A DNA stretch of 64,000 nt from Apoda limacodes (lineage: Eukaryota; Arthropoda; Insecta; Lepidoptera; Limacodidae), in the NCBI GenBank assembly GCA_946406115.1, contig OX291552.1, positions 8,247,336 through 8,311,335 on the forward strand, read 5' to 3'. This document shows positions 54,666 through 64,000 of this stretch, piece after piece; the first letter of the stretch is position 1; every line of letters begins with the position of its first letter. A program made the position numbers and the translations under genes. The notes beneath the pieces are model-generated. The model did not search any database. It was not told the DNA's origin and saw nothing but the letters and a program-made list of their open reading frames with translations.

Positions 54666-55155
54666 ATTACGTAACGGCTTCAAATTATATGCTTACTACC
54701 AAAATGTCAGATGGCTGAAAACAAAATTATTGCAATGACGAAACAATGTATTCCTACTAAATAATTGCTACCTTGTTGCTGCCACTGAAACCAATCTAGA
54801 TGAGTCAGTGCCTGACGCTGAGCTTTGCTGTGGGGATTGGAACGTGCTGCGCCGGGACCGTGCTGATGGACGCAGCGGTGGCGGCGTGCTTCAATGCGCT
54901 CGTCCGCCTATCCCTCTTTAACGTGTTCTGAAATACGAAACGTCTAGCGGTGAAGATCTCTGGGCGAAGTTTTTAGTCAATACATGTCATGTCTATGTAT
55001 GCGTCGTATACATACCGCCGAAATCGTCAGACGAGTTATATATGTCTTAGTTTAGTAGTGTTGAGCGACTATCTGAGAAACTTTCAAGTGACAGAATTAT
55101 TATTTTTGGCAATTTAAACCTATATAGTGCCAGTGAGGATATTACAAATTATTTT
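54666..55155 (+). pseudogene. LINE ORF2 endonuclease N-terminal fragment
   Basis: Broken frames read YYQNVRWLKTKL, AATETNLDESVPDAELCCGD, RRDRADGRSGGGVLQC, EDLWAKFLV and VCVVYIPPKSSDELYM, then RIIIFGNLNL. These are the successive motifs of the apurinic-type endonuclease of LINEs (YYQNVRGL, E-T-W/N-L, RxDR...GGGV, YIPP, GDFN, here GNLN). Stops, frameshifts and the D-to-N change in GDFN make it inactive. It is cut off at about 55,155, where the unclassified repeat begins. Confidence 0.8.
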
Positions 55156-55174
55156 TTTATTTTTGAAGTGAAAA

Positions 55175-55530
55175 CTTCTTTAGCGGCGTTGTGCACTTTT
55201 TTTTGGTACGGGTAAAAAATGATAAACTCGCGTCAGGTCACGTGTCCTAATCGTGGAAATTCGTAAGACGGAAACCGTAATGCCACGCCTATTATAATTT
55301 TTATTTTTAGTATTCGCGATTATGAGTAGTACAGGGAGGTTGGATATGGAATTATAATTCTATGACAGATTGCGATGTCAAATATACTACGTCAAAAAAG
55401 TAAATAAACAAACATTATTATTTCTTGACAATGTCAAAGACATGTCTTGTGACATATTCAAGTGTTAAGCGCGAATCATGTGTAAAGGTTTTCACTTCTG
55501 CCGGCACTCCCGGAGTGCAACTCGTTTTTT
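55175..55530 (+). repeat. Unclassified ~375-bp repeat family copy
   Basis: Starts GAAGTGAAAACTTCTTTAGC and ends CTGCCGGCACTCCCGGAGTG then CAACTCG. The internal blocks TCAGGTCACGTGTCCTAATC and GAGTAGTACAGGGAGGTTGG are present. It abuts the LINE fragment on its left and another copy on its right. Confidence 0.8.
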
Positions 55531-55534
55531 TGAA

Positions 55535-56131
55535 GTGAAAACTTCTTTAGCGGCGCTGAGCACTTTTTTTGGTATGGGTAAAAAATGATAAACTCGCGTC
55601 AGGTCACGTGTCCTAATCGTGGAATGCGTAAGACGGAAGCCGTAATGCCACGCATATTATAATTTTTATTTTTATTCGCGATTATGAGTAGTACAGGGAG
55701 GTTGTTTGTTTGTTTGTTTGTTTGTTTGTTTGTTTGTTTGTTTGTTCGTTGTTTGTTTGTTTATAAATAGATCACACTGTGGGGCCATGGCGAGCACTTT
55801 TTTTGTGTTGGGTAAAGACTGTTAAACTCGCGTCAGGTCACGTGTCCTGATCGAAAATTCGTAAGATGTCACTCGCGTTAGGACACGTGACCTTTATTTA
55901 CATTAGGTTAGTTTTTATTTTTAGTATATGGCGATTATGAGTAGCACAGGGAGGTTGGATATGGGATTTTAATTCTATGACAGATTGAGCTGTCAAATAT
56001 ACAACGTCAAAAAAGTAAATAAACAAAAGTTATTATTTTTAATAAATTAATATGGATAAGAAGTGATGGGAAGTAAATAGCGAGTATGTTTTCACTTCTG
56101 CCGGCACTCCCGGAGTGCAACCCGTTTTTTT
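55535..56131 (+). repeat. Two joined units of the ~375-bp family with (TTTG)n between
   Basis: A first, partial unit runs from GAAGTGAAAACTTCTTTAGC to TAGTACAGGGAGGTTG. A (TTTG)n run (55,704-55,762) follows, then a near-complete second unit (GAGCACTTTTTTTGTGTTGG to TGCCGGCACTCCCGGAGTGC and AACCCG). The 34.5-kb copy shows the same join at the same GGGAGGTTG position. Confidence 0.75.
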
Positions 56132-56135
56132 TTTT

Positions 56136-56603
56136 TTACATTGTCACACTGACTCGACTGATTCTTTCTTCTTCTTTCTGTTGACATTCAAAATGACAGA
56201 TGTTTGTTTTGTTTACGTGGATTTCCAGTGTTCTTGTAGATTTCTGTGTGAATTTAAGAGTTAATTACAAAACAAGGAAAGTGCTGCATAGTCCGTGGTT
56301 GCAGAACTATTTGGAAAGCAGGTCATGATATCATTTTCACGGGTTCGTTCTTTGTTTACTCATTTGAATATTTTATGTTTTTTTTAAATATAAGGCTTTT
56401 TACTGTAAAATATCACGTTTAACACGTTCCTTTTAACTTTTTAACCGACTTTAAAAAGAAGGAGGTTCTCAATTCGGATATTTAAATTTTTTTTATGTAT
56501 GTTCCGACATAACACCGTCATATATAGACGGATTTGCAAAATTCTTTTTTTTTAAAAGGGTATACTCCCGGTGTAGTCCCATATATATATATAGTGAATT
56601 CCC

Positions 56604-56655
<52 letters not shown>

Positions 56656-57505
56656 AATTTAAAACTAAAAAATTTCGTTAAAAAAAATTGTAGTAAGTTT
56701 GGAACTGGTAAAACGCCTTTTATATTGATGGTTGTATAAAATTTTGTTAAGAGTATGGATGTTTTTGATTTACGAAAAAAGCAATTCGTCCGCAAAAAAC
56801 TTCAAACTGTAATTTTGATCATTTGATGGAAATAAGTAATTATTTTTACCTTATCAGTGCATCTTTTTGAAGCTGGTTTTTCTTTTTTGTAAAAAAGTTT
56901 TTATACAATACTGCAGAATCCTTTTCAATTGGTTTCTAGCCATTTAGTTTTTATAGTATTTATGTATAAGATCCTGTTGTGAAAATTGATTGGGGTGATC
57001 AAAAGATAAAGGAAAACTATGACCTTAACAATTTTTGGAAATGATTTTTTAATGCTTAGAAACTTAGTCCATCTAGTCATTAGCTTGACTAGAATGGATT
57101 TATTTACAAAAGTATTTAGGCCAAACTACTTTCACAACAACATCTTATGCAGAAATATCATAGAAACTAAAAAGCTGGAGACCAATTAAAAGACATCTGA
57201 GGATTCTTCAATATTGTAAAAGTTGAAAGGAACGTGTAAAACGTGTTATTTTACAGTAAAAAATCTTATTAATCAAAAAAAATGAAATATTCAAATGAAT
57301 AAACTTAAGCCAAACCTGTGAATGTGATGCCACGACCTGCTTTCCATACACTTTTGAAACCACGAATTATGCATCACTTTCTTTAATTTTATACTCAACT
57401 CTAAAATTTACACAGAAATCTACAAGAAAATTTGTTATAGAAATAACACAATAAAAATCTGTCATTTTGACTGACTGAACAGTCTAGTTGCATGACAATG
57501 TAAAA
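56136..57505. repeat. Large foldback structure with ~400-bp arms, one arm interrupted
   Basis: The left arm, 56,136-56,440 continued at 56,906-57,000, is mirrored by 57,125-57,505. Mirrored pieces include AAATGACAGAT (56,192) against ATCTGTCATTTT (57,462), GATTTCTGTGTGAATTT against AAATTTACACAGAAATC, GGAAAGCAGGTC against GACCTGCTTTCC, and CAATTGGTTTCTAGCC against AGCTGGAGACCAATTA. The left arm is split by a 460-bp ACCGACTTC-family element that the right arm lacks. No coding region was found. Confidence 0.8.
56441..56905 (+). mobile_element. ACCGACTTC-end element nested in the foldback arm
   Basis: From TTAACCGACTTTAAAAAGAA to TTTTTGAAGCTGGTTTTTC, inverted at its ends, with TTATGTATGTTCCGACATAA inside and a (TA)n run at 56,603-56,648. 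The opposite foldback arm reads straight through (AACTTTTACAATATTGA, reverse of 57,200-57,230), which gives the uninterrupted target. Short T-run duplications (CTTTTT / GTTTTT) lie at the junctions. Confidence 0.78.
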
Positions 57506-57589
57506 TCATATTGACTGTACCCAAGTTCAGGGTAATATATGCACTTTATCAGCCACAAACGTCCCTACTGTTTAGGCACTGGTTACTCT

Positions 57590-57790
57590 CACCGAGGGTG
57601 ATTTAGGGCATATGTTACAGGCCAAACCAGATTTCAGGCCGAATTAGTTTGGCCTATGCCAAACGGGGTCATCCTTAGCGTATCATGATATACTACTTTA
57701 GCCCAGGACAATCTAGTGTGGCCTAAATACTTTAGGCTTAACTAGTTTGGCCTAAGCCGAACTGACTTTGAATTATCATTTAAGTAAATT
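57590..57790. repeat. Cluster of TTTGGCCTA / TAGGCC motifs
   Basis: GTTTGGCCTA occurs twice, with GGCCAAACCAG, AGGCCGAATTAG, TAGGCTTAACTAG and GTGTGGCCTAAA in either orientation within 200 bp. These look like repeated, partly palindromic modules. Confidence 0.5.
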
Positions 57791-59625
57791 AGTGCTTAAA
57801 GTTAAAAGGCAATAAATTAGATTCGCAATATTTATTCACACATTGGTTACCTAATTTAAAAAAAACGGTATTTCTTAGAGTTATGTATCTATTCTTATAA
57901 GACATGAACTTATTTACGAAAATTTAAATAAAATAAGTATAATATTTTTTTAAAATCAAACTAAAATGAACATTTTGTGCTACTAAGTGTAACATATAAA
58001 TCTTTTATTTATTTTACATGGTGTACTATGGTGGCATTATGAATTACACAAAATATCTTTTTACACTAGCTGGCACCATGCTTAGTTGTTTTTGGTACAG
58101 ATACACCTCATAAAACCTTGTCCTGTTCTAACTGAATGTTTGTTAGCTGCAGTCCTTAGTGAGATTCGAACATCTGGACTGGCATAAATTTTTGAGTAAA
58201 GAAGTCCAATTCAGTTCTGTGGTAGAAAGAAACAAAAAAATTCATAAAATTTGTAAACCTTTTAAGTTTGTTGATATGTGTTTATCATTATTTCGCATTT
58301 TGTCATAGATAAGAAAGAAAGATACGGAGCAAGGTAAAAAAACCACGCGTGCGAGCAAGATATCCAGATATTATGAACTGCCCCCTAGATTTCGTTATTG
58401 CGAGGTATGACGCGCCATATATCACACTAATATTATAAAGGCGAAACGTTATGTGTGTGTTTGTATGTTTGTTACTTCTTCACGCTGGTCTAGCCACTTT
58501 AAATTTTATGTAGGTGATATTTTTTCTAGGGTAAGCTGGGTTTTCGGGCTGCCATAATGGTACTGCTACTGACTAACATAAAAAAACATAAAGTCTGCGA
58601 GGCTGAATCTTATAGTGCTCCAATTTTATTATCATATTTAGCAGCTAGCTAAAAGATCCTGTTAAATGTGCTTCTTTATACATTTAAATACGACATAAAA
58701 GACATTGCTATTTTGAGTAATTATTATGTACATTTTAATTTGTTCATTATTTTCCTAGTTTCGATTATCAGATATTTATAGAGTCTATTATAAAACTACA
58801 GTTTTCTATTTATAAATGTCAAAAAAATAAAAAAAGGCTCATTTAAATCTGAAGGACCAAAATACGAGCAAACTTTTTGAATTATAATTAAAAATAAAAT
58901 TTGTTCTTAAACATCCTTCTCATCAAACTTGAAATGTCCAAACAATTTCCGAATGATTTCAATAGTCGAAAAATTCCATCAAATTTTCCTCTCCCTACTC
59001 TGTAACAGACAGACGGACGGACATGAGAGTGATCTCAAAAAGTTTCGGTTTTTTCTTTTATGGTACAGAACCCTTAAAATATAGAAAATCTATGAACCTA
59101 CTAAAGTTTTAAAAAAACGTGAAAAAAATATCCCTATCCCAATTTCTCATGGTCACCCTATCAATACAGCGATTTCAAGGCCAAAAACATTGGGCCTCAA
59201 AAAATATTCATACTGCGCTCTCCGGTGACATCCATGTATAAGCTTCTGGATTGAATGAGACACACAAACACACGCGCGTCGATAGAAATGGTCTTGGATT
59301 TGAAAACGATGAAAATATGAGATGAAAATCGCACTGCCATTTCGTCCTCCGTAATATATATTATGAACTTCCAAAAACGAAGCAGACATGTGGAGGACTT
59401 CAAATAAGTATCTACTTAAAAAAGAAAAAAACTGGACAAGTGACAGTTTGACTCCAGCTCCGATGGTTCCGTAGAAACTTGTATGTAAATGCGAGTATGT
59501 AGTTCGTTGATTACTTTACTTTCTAATTGAAAAAATGTTATCTAATACCCATACCCATACAAGTTACGGTCAACTGCAAATGTAAGGTTGTAATCGTTTT
59601 TTTTTTAAAAGATATATGTACAAAG
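57791..59625. other. Gene-free stretch with dispersed repeat pieces
   Basis: Near 58,425-58,500 there is a common moth phrase (ATATTATAAAGGCGAAACG then TGTTTGTATGTTTGTTACTT). A diverged repeat with a GACAGACGGACGGACATGAG tract and a TACAGAACCCTTAAAA end lies at about 58,880-59,085. No exon is recognised. Confidence 0.5.
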
Positions 59626-59629
59626 CTCG

Positions 59630-59765
59630 TAGCCTAGCCGCATTTGTCTATCGGAAACGATATGCGTAGTTAAGCAACGTCAGGCATGGCCAGTACTCGG
59701 ATTGGTGACCGCCACATTTTTGTGAACTCCTCCGTGCTTTGAAGCAGAACGTTATACCGTCGCTT
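59630..59765 (+). mobile_element. 5S-rRNA-like SINE fragment
   Basis: CGGAAACGATATGCGTAGTT then AAGCAACGTCAGGCATGGCC and AGTACTCGGATTGGTGACCG resemble the 5S rRNA promoter region and match the 43.6-kb copy. The tail region is lost. Confidence 0.6.
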
Positions 59766-60129
59766 TTGGCTATTATTATATTATAAAAATTAGTTCGGTA
59801 GCAAGTACCGCAAAAAAAATCAGTTTTTTAGTGATGAAAATACGTGTACATACAAACACACACACACTCACATAGACATCGCTCTAAAATGATGACAAAC
59901 GATTCTCCCAGATCTTAAAACGTACGTAATTTTCAGACCTATCAAGAGAAATTAATAAAAGCACCCTTTAAGCCAAGTCAGAGGCCAGGTGGTTTGCTTG
60001 GAAATTCCGAGTGGGTACTGGTTGTACAAATAGAACTGCCACACCGCAACCGGAAATGCGTTTGCGATTTTCACGATACATACATAAGAGCAGCAAGTCT
60101 ATATAATTCAGTCATGTAATCCTTCTCTT

Positions 60130-60355
60130 TCTAAGCCCCTGAATTGATTCTAGGCCAACAGAAAGTACTTATTCTACAGGTTTTTATATATTTTGGAAGA
60201 ATGAAAATATGCAAATGGCTGTAGTTTTTATTGCGTTCTATTAGAAGCTTAATTTTTTCAGCAAAGTGGTATCGACAGATCGACCGACAGACAGACGGAC
60301 AACGAAGTGATTCTATGGAGTTCCGTTTTTCTTTTGAGCTAGAGAACTCCAAAAA
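60130..60355 (+). repeat. Dispersed GGTTCCGTA-type repeat, partial
   Basis: GATTCTAGGCCAACAGAAAG, TTTTATTGCGTTCTATTAGA and AGCTTAATTTTTTCAGCAAA are followed by a GACCGACAGACAGACGGACA tract and an end with AGAGAACTCCAAAAAG. A sister copy lies at 61.16-61.31 kb. Confidence 0.55.
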
Positions 60356-60974
60356 GAAACAAAAAACTATGATTCTTATATATCTTTTAGAAACGTTATT
60401 TACTGTTGCTAACGTTTATTTTATTACCTTATTAATTTAGAATTTTGCATATGAATTATATAAGCGGAATTCAGATGTCTTTTATCTACCATCTATTCGT
60501 CTGCCCATATATCCGTCTGCCGATATATCAGTCGCAAACTCAAAATATTTTAGTGTCTTTTGAAAGAAGTAATAACAATAAATCTGGTCAATGCAAATAA
60601 ATAATTTAGATATACTTAACTTTTAAATTCTTTATTTTATTACAAAAATATTTTAATAATTAATAAGAAAATAATACTTATATATAAACTTAATGATATT
60701 ATATTTCAATCATATATTAAAAAAGTTTTAATCTGTTTTGTAGGTACTTTATGGCAATAACGGCCATGTCACATACATTTCTACAACATATAATAAGTAT
60801 AAATTATCCTAATGACCTTATCATTACTTAAAGTATTTTAGTTTCATATAATTTGTCATAGTAGATTTTAAAGAATGGAACTTAACTTGTAACAGATAAG
60901 CCACATTCTAGCCAAAATTTCTCGTTTTCTTATATCCGTCTCCTAATCTTGATTGTTTATAAGATTTCACAACT

Positions 60975-61310
60975 TTTAAGGATTCCGTACCTCAAAAGGA
61001 AAAAAGGAGCCCTTATAGGGCTTTATTGTGCGTCTGTCTGTTTGTCTGTCTATCTGTCTGTCAGTCAAGACCCTTTCTCTCAGGAATGCGTGAATATGTC
61101 AATTCAAAATTAATATCAAATATTTATGTCTATGGTTCCTTGAAGCCGTAAAAAAAGCTTCTAAGCCGTAGTTTTTATTGCGTTCACTTAGAAGCTTAAT
61201 TTTTCAGCAAAGTGGTATTGACAGATCGAAAGACAGACAGACAGACGGACAACAAAGTGATAATGTGGGGTTCCGTTTTTATTTTGAGCTACGGAACCAT
61301 AAAAAGTAAA
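60975..61310. repeat. Two facing dispersed-repeat fragments
   Basis: A reverse piece (GATTCCGTACCTCAAAAGGA, GAGCCCTTATAGGGCTTTAT, CTGTCTGTTTGTCTGTCTA) is followed by a forward piece (AGCTTAATTTTTCAGCAAAG, a GACAGACAGACAGACGGACA tract, TACGGAACCATAAAAAG). Confidence 0.55.
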
Positions 61311-61534
61311 AAAATATGCCCAATACTGTAAGAAAATATGTCATGTAGCACACAAAAAGAAAAAAATTGAAAACAGTTGTTACATCACAAAAAAAAATTT
61401 TTTTTGCGATTATAAACTTATTTGCAGTTGGTAAATTAACTGCGACCTATGCTGATGTGTTAACACAACAGTTGTCCTAAGGCAAAGTTAAGTTTGTCCC
61501 TCAATACAGTTTACCTTTTACGGAACCCAAGCAC

Positions 61535-62065
61535 TTGACGGTTTTTTAGGGTTCTGTAGCCAAATGATAGACCCTTATAGATTTGTCATGTCTGTCTGTC
61601 TGTCCGTCAGTCCGTATGTCACAGCCACTTTTTTCCGAAACTATAATATAATAATACTGTTGAAACTTGGTAAGTAGATGTATTCTGTGAACCGCATTAA
61701 GATTTTCACAAAAAAATAGAAAAAAAACAATAAATTTTTGGGTTTCCCCATACTTAAAACTGAAACTACACAGACGTGTATCTGTGGATAGGTCTTCAAA
61801 AATGATATTGAGAGACACTTTCAAAGTGGTAAAATCTGTGTCCCCCCCCCGTAACTTATAAAAAAAATGAGGTACATTACCATGCAAACATCCACCGAAA
61901 AATATCAAGTCAGTAGTTTTTTTTTTAATACGTCATAAATCGTAAGCCGCAGTTTACCTTTCATTCAATCAATTTAAATATAAAAAAAAAACATTTAATT
62001 TTCATAGATTATGGTACGAAACCCTTCGTGCGCGAGTCCGACTAGCACTTTGCCGATTTTTGCAT
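61535..62065 (-). repeat. Dispersed repeat, GGCCAAGTGCGAGTCGG family, long form
   Basis: The reverse-orientation counterpart of the 22.5-23.1 kb copy: on the plus strand TTTTAGGGTTCTGTAGCCAA, TTTTTTCCGAAACTATAATA, a C run before GTAACTTATAAAA, TTACCTTTCATTCAATCAAT and the end GTGCGCGAGTCCGACTAGCA. Confidence 0.7.
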
Positions 62066-62244
62066 AGTCAATAAGTAATACTTGACAATGAATTTTAATT
62101 GGTGTAGATAAAATAATTAAGTTTTGTATGGACTCCTACCGAAATTGGTTTCATCTTAAAGCTAATCGCTGTTAGCATCAGATGGCCTTTACAGTTAAAA
62201 CTGGCCAAAGTTAATTATGTTCTAAATAGGTAAGTGGTTAAGGG

Positions 62245-62400
62245 TGACTCAAACTCAAATCAAACTTTATTCAAGTAGGTTTCTTAGAACACTTTTGAAT
62301 TGTCAATACTATGTGAACAATGTTTATTTCTGCCAAAAAGAGCTGGCAAGAAGTTCCATCTAAAGTAGTAATACAATATTTTGATAATTAGCTAAAGAGT
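62245..62400 (-). repeat. LINE/SINE 3' tail, reverse orientation
   Basis: CAAACTCAAATCAAACTTTA then TTCAAGTAGGTTTCTTAGAA and AGAGCTGGCAAGAAGTTCCA form a common moth 3' tail read backwards. No coding part remains. Confidence 0.6.
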
Positions 62401-62429
62401 ATACAATATGTACCAATACAATAGGTAAT

Positions 62430-62710
62430 CAGACAGACTGACAAACTTTTTCTTTATGTGTTATGACTACAAAATAACGAATTTTGGATTTTTACCTATA
62501 TTTGTGACCTTGCTTTGTGTGAAATTTTATGATTCTAGGACAACGAAAAGTACCCTATTAGTTTTGATTTATTTGTGAATGCCAAAATATACCACAAAAA
62601 AGGCCGTATTTCTTTTTCTTGCGTATTTTTTTATTGCGTTGACATAGAAGCTTGGTTTTTTATACAGCTTCACGCGTTCCTGACAATAAAGGTCTTGACA
62701 GACCCCTAAC
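62430..62710 (+). repeat. Dispersed GGTTCCGTA-type repeat, partial
   Basis: Block order AATTTTATGATTCTAGGACA, ACGAAAAGTACCCTATTAG, TTTATTGCGTTGACATAGAA and CTTCACGCGTTCCTGACAAT as in the 23.1-kb copy. Confidence 0.55.
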
Positions 62711-62782
62711 ACCCTACAGAACTTAGTTTAACAAAAATCAGTTTTTCTAAAAATGTTCAACATATTGGCCATTTTGAATTTG

Positions 62783-63158
62783 AAAAAACGGGTTGCACTC
62801 CGGGAGTGCCGGCAGAAGTGAAAACATACTCGCTATTTACTTCCCATCACTTCTTATCCATATTTATTTATTAAAAATAATAACTTTTGTTTATTTACTT
62901 TTTTGACGTTTTATATTTGACAGCTCAATCTGTCATAGAATTAAAATCCCATATCCAACCTCCCTGTACTACTCATAATCGCCATATACTAAAAATAAAA
63001 ACTAACCCTAATGTAAATAAAGGTCACTTGTCCTAACGCGAGTGACATCTTACGAATTTTAGATCAGGACACGTGACCTAACGCGAGTTAAACAGTTTTT
63101 ACCCATCACAAAAAAAGTGCACAGCGCCGCTTAAGAAGTTTTCACTTCAAAAATAACA
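62783..63158 (-). repeat. Unclassified ~375-bp repeat family, full-length copy
   Basis: From AAAAACGGGTTGCACTCCGG to AGAAGTTTTCACTTC. Landmarks are the near-palindrome GCACTCCGGGAGTGC, TGACAGCTCAATCTGTCA and paired TCCTAACGCGAGTGAC and GACCTAACGCGAGTTA words. The ends GAAGTGAAAAC and GTTTTCACTTC are inverted. It forms an inverted pair with the copy at 63.6 kb. Confidence 0.85.
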
Positions 63159-63599
63159 ACAACAGCTTAAAGTCGTCCATAAATTGACTGTAGAAAAGAG
63201 AAATTAATTAACATTTCTACCCAAAGCATGATACAAACAAACATAGTGTGTAAAAAAGTTTATGTGGTTATGTTAAGTATAATCACATGAGCAGTGGCGA
63301 GCCAAGCTGCATCACTCTATAAATCCTTAAGTTAGCACACAAGTGGTATTAGGAACAGGCTGTACAAGATCGTAATACACTGAGAAGTCGACGTCCGAGC
63401 CGCGAGTGAAACAACATATTATACAGCTAGCGTACACACAGCACACTTGCCGATAATAAACTAACCGGTCAAGAACGCGGTGCTTCGCAGAAAGAGGGAT
63501 CTGTACATAGGACGGAACACTAACTTAATTTGGCATGAGTATACATATTAATCACGCCGACAAAGTGCTAAAATATAATATAAACTTGAAAATGATTTT
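63159..63599. other. Spacer between two inverted repeat copies
   Basis: 440 bp of mixed sequence, with a short GC-richer part near 63,390-63,490 (GACGTCCGAGCCGCGAGTGA). No feature is recognised. Confidence 0.45.
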
Positions 63600-63966
63600 T
63601 AAAGTGAAAACTTTTTTAGCGGCACTGTGCACTTTTTTTTTGATGGGTAAAAACTGTTAAACTCGCGTCAGGTCACGTGTCCTGATCGAAAATTCGTAAG
63701 ATGTCACTCGCGTTAGGACACGTGACCTTTATTTACATTAGGTTAGTTTTTATTTTTAGTATATGGCGATTATGAGTAGTACAGGGAGGTTGGATATGGG
63801 ATTTTAATTCTATGACAGATTGAGCTGTCAAATATACAACGTAAAAAAAGTAAATAAACAAAAGTTATTATTTTTAATAAATAAAATGGATAAGAAGTGA
63901 TGGGAAGTAAATAGCGAGTATGTTTTCACTTCTGCCGGCACTCCCGGAGTGCAACCCGTTTTTTCT
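63600..63966 (+). repeat. Unclassified ~375-bp repeat family, full-length copy
   Basis: From AAAGTGAAAACTTTTTTAGC to GGCACTCCCGGAGTGCAACC then CGTTTTTT. It is nearly identical to the 62.8-kb copy in the opposite direction, so it is probably a young insertion or part of an inverted duplication. Confidence 0.85.
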
Positions 63967-64000
63967 AGTTTATCCCATGGTGTGGTTGGATACCTAGGTC

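Noticed and set aside
1..64000. CRISPR array, operon or prophage
   Set aside because: No evenly spaced direct repeats with unique spacers and no bacterial gene layout. Introns and eukaryotic transposons show the window is an insect genome.

Overview
The window looks like a piece of a lepidopteran (moth or butterfly) nuclear genome. It is AT-rich, intron-rich and crowded with transposable-element debris, including repeat families familiar from moth and butterfly genomes (repeats carrying GGCCAAGTGCGAGTCGGACT, repeats with ACCGACTTC-type ends, tRNA-type SINE heads, RTE, Jockey and CR1-like LINE pieces, and piggyBac, Harbinger and BEL/Pao elements). There is no sign of bacterial organisation. 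Only two host genes can be supported.

Region by region. (1) 1-2.6 kb holds the last coding exon (plus strand) of a gene entering from the left. Its final codons and stop are also the first unit of a degenerate 42-bp minisatellite. (2) 12.6-31.0 kb (minus strand) holds an eight-exon Methuselah-family G-protein-coupled receptor. All splice sites and phases fit and give a 490-residue protein. A second, homologous first coding exon lies at 40.8-41.1 kb. It has the same donor phase but no second set of downstream exons, so alternative first exons giving two ectodomain variants are likely. The introns are full of transposon remnants. (3) 29.6-40 kb holds LINE, Penelope-like and microsatellite-bearing repeats, in the first intron and between the two first exons. 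(4) 41.7-44 kb has 5S-rRNA-like repeats, a hAT-like MITE and a GC-rich probable retroelement piece. (5) 44,588-50,854 is a full-length BEL/Pao LTR retrotransposon on the minus strand. It has 173-bp LTRs that differ at four sites, a GAAGT target duplication, a polypurine tract, gag with one in-frame stop, and a long pol whose RT active site reads YMDN. (6) 51-64 kb has no recognised host gene. It holds a LINE ORF1 plus endonuclease fragment, copies of an unclassified ~375-bp repeat family, and a large foldback structure with a repeat nested in one arm.

The receptor gene is the main host function: an extracellular ligand-binding domain followed by a class-B-like seven-helix bundle. Nothing else in the window forms a pathway with it. 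The most noteworthy observations are the duplicated receptor first exon, the minisatellite that starts inside a coding exon, the near-intact BEL element with a changed catalytic residue, and the nested foldback, which supplies its own empty-site comparison. All calls come from reading the sequence; no database search was run.
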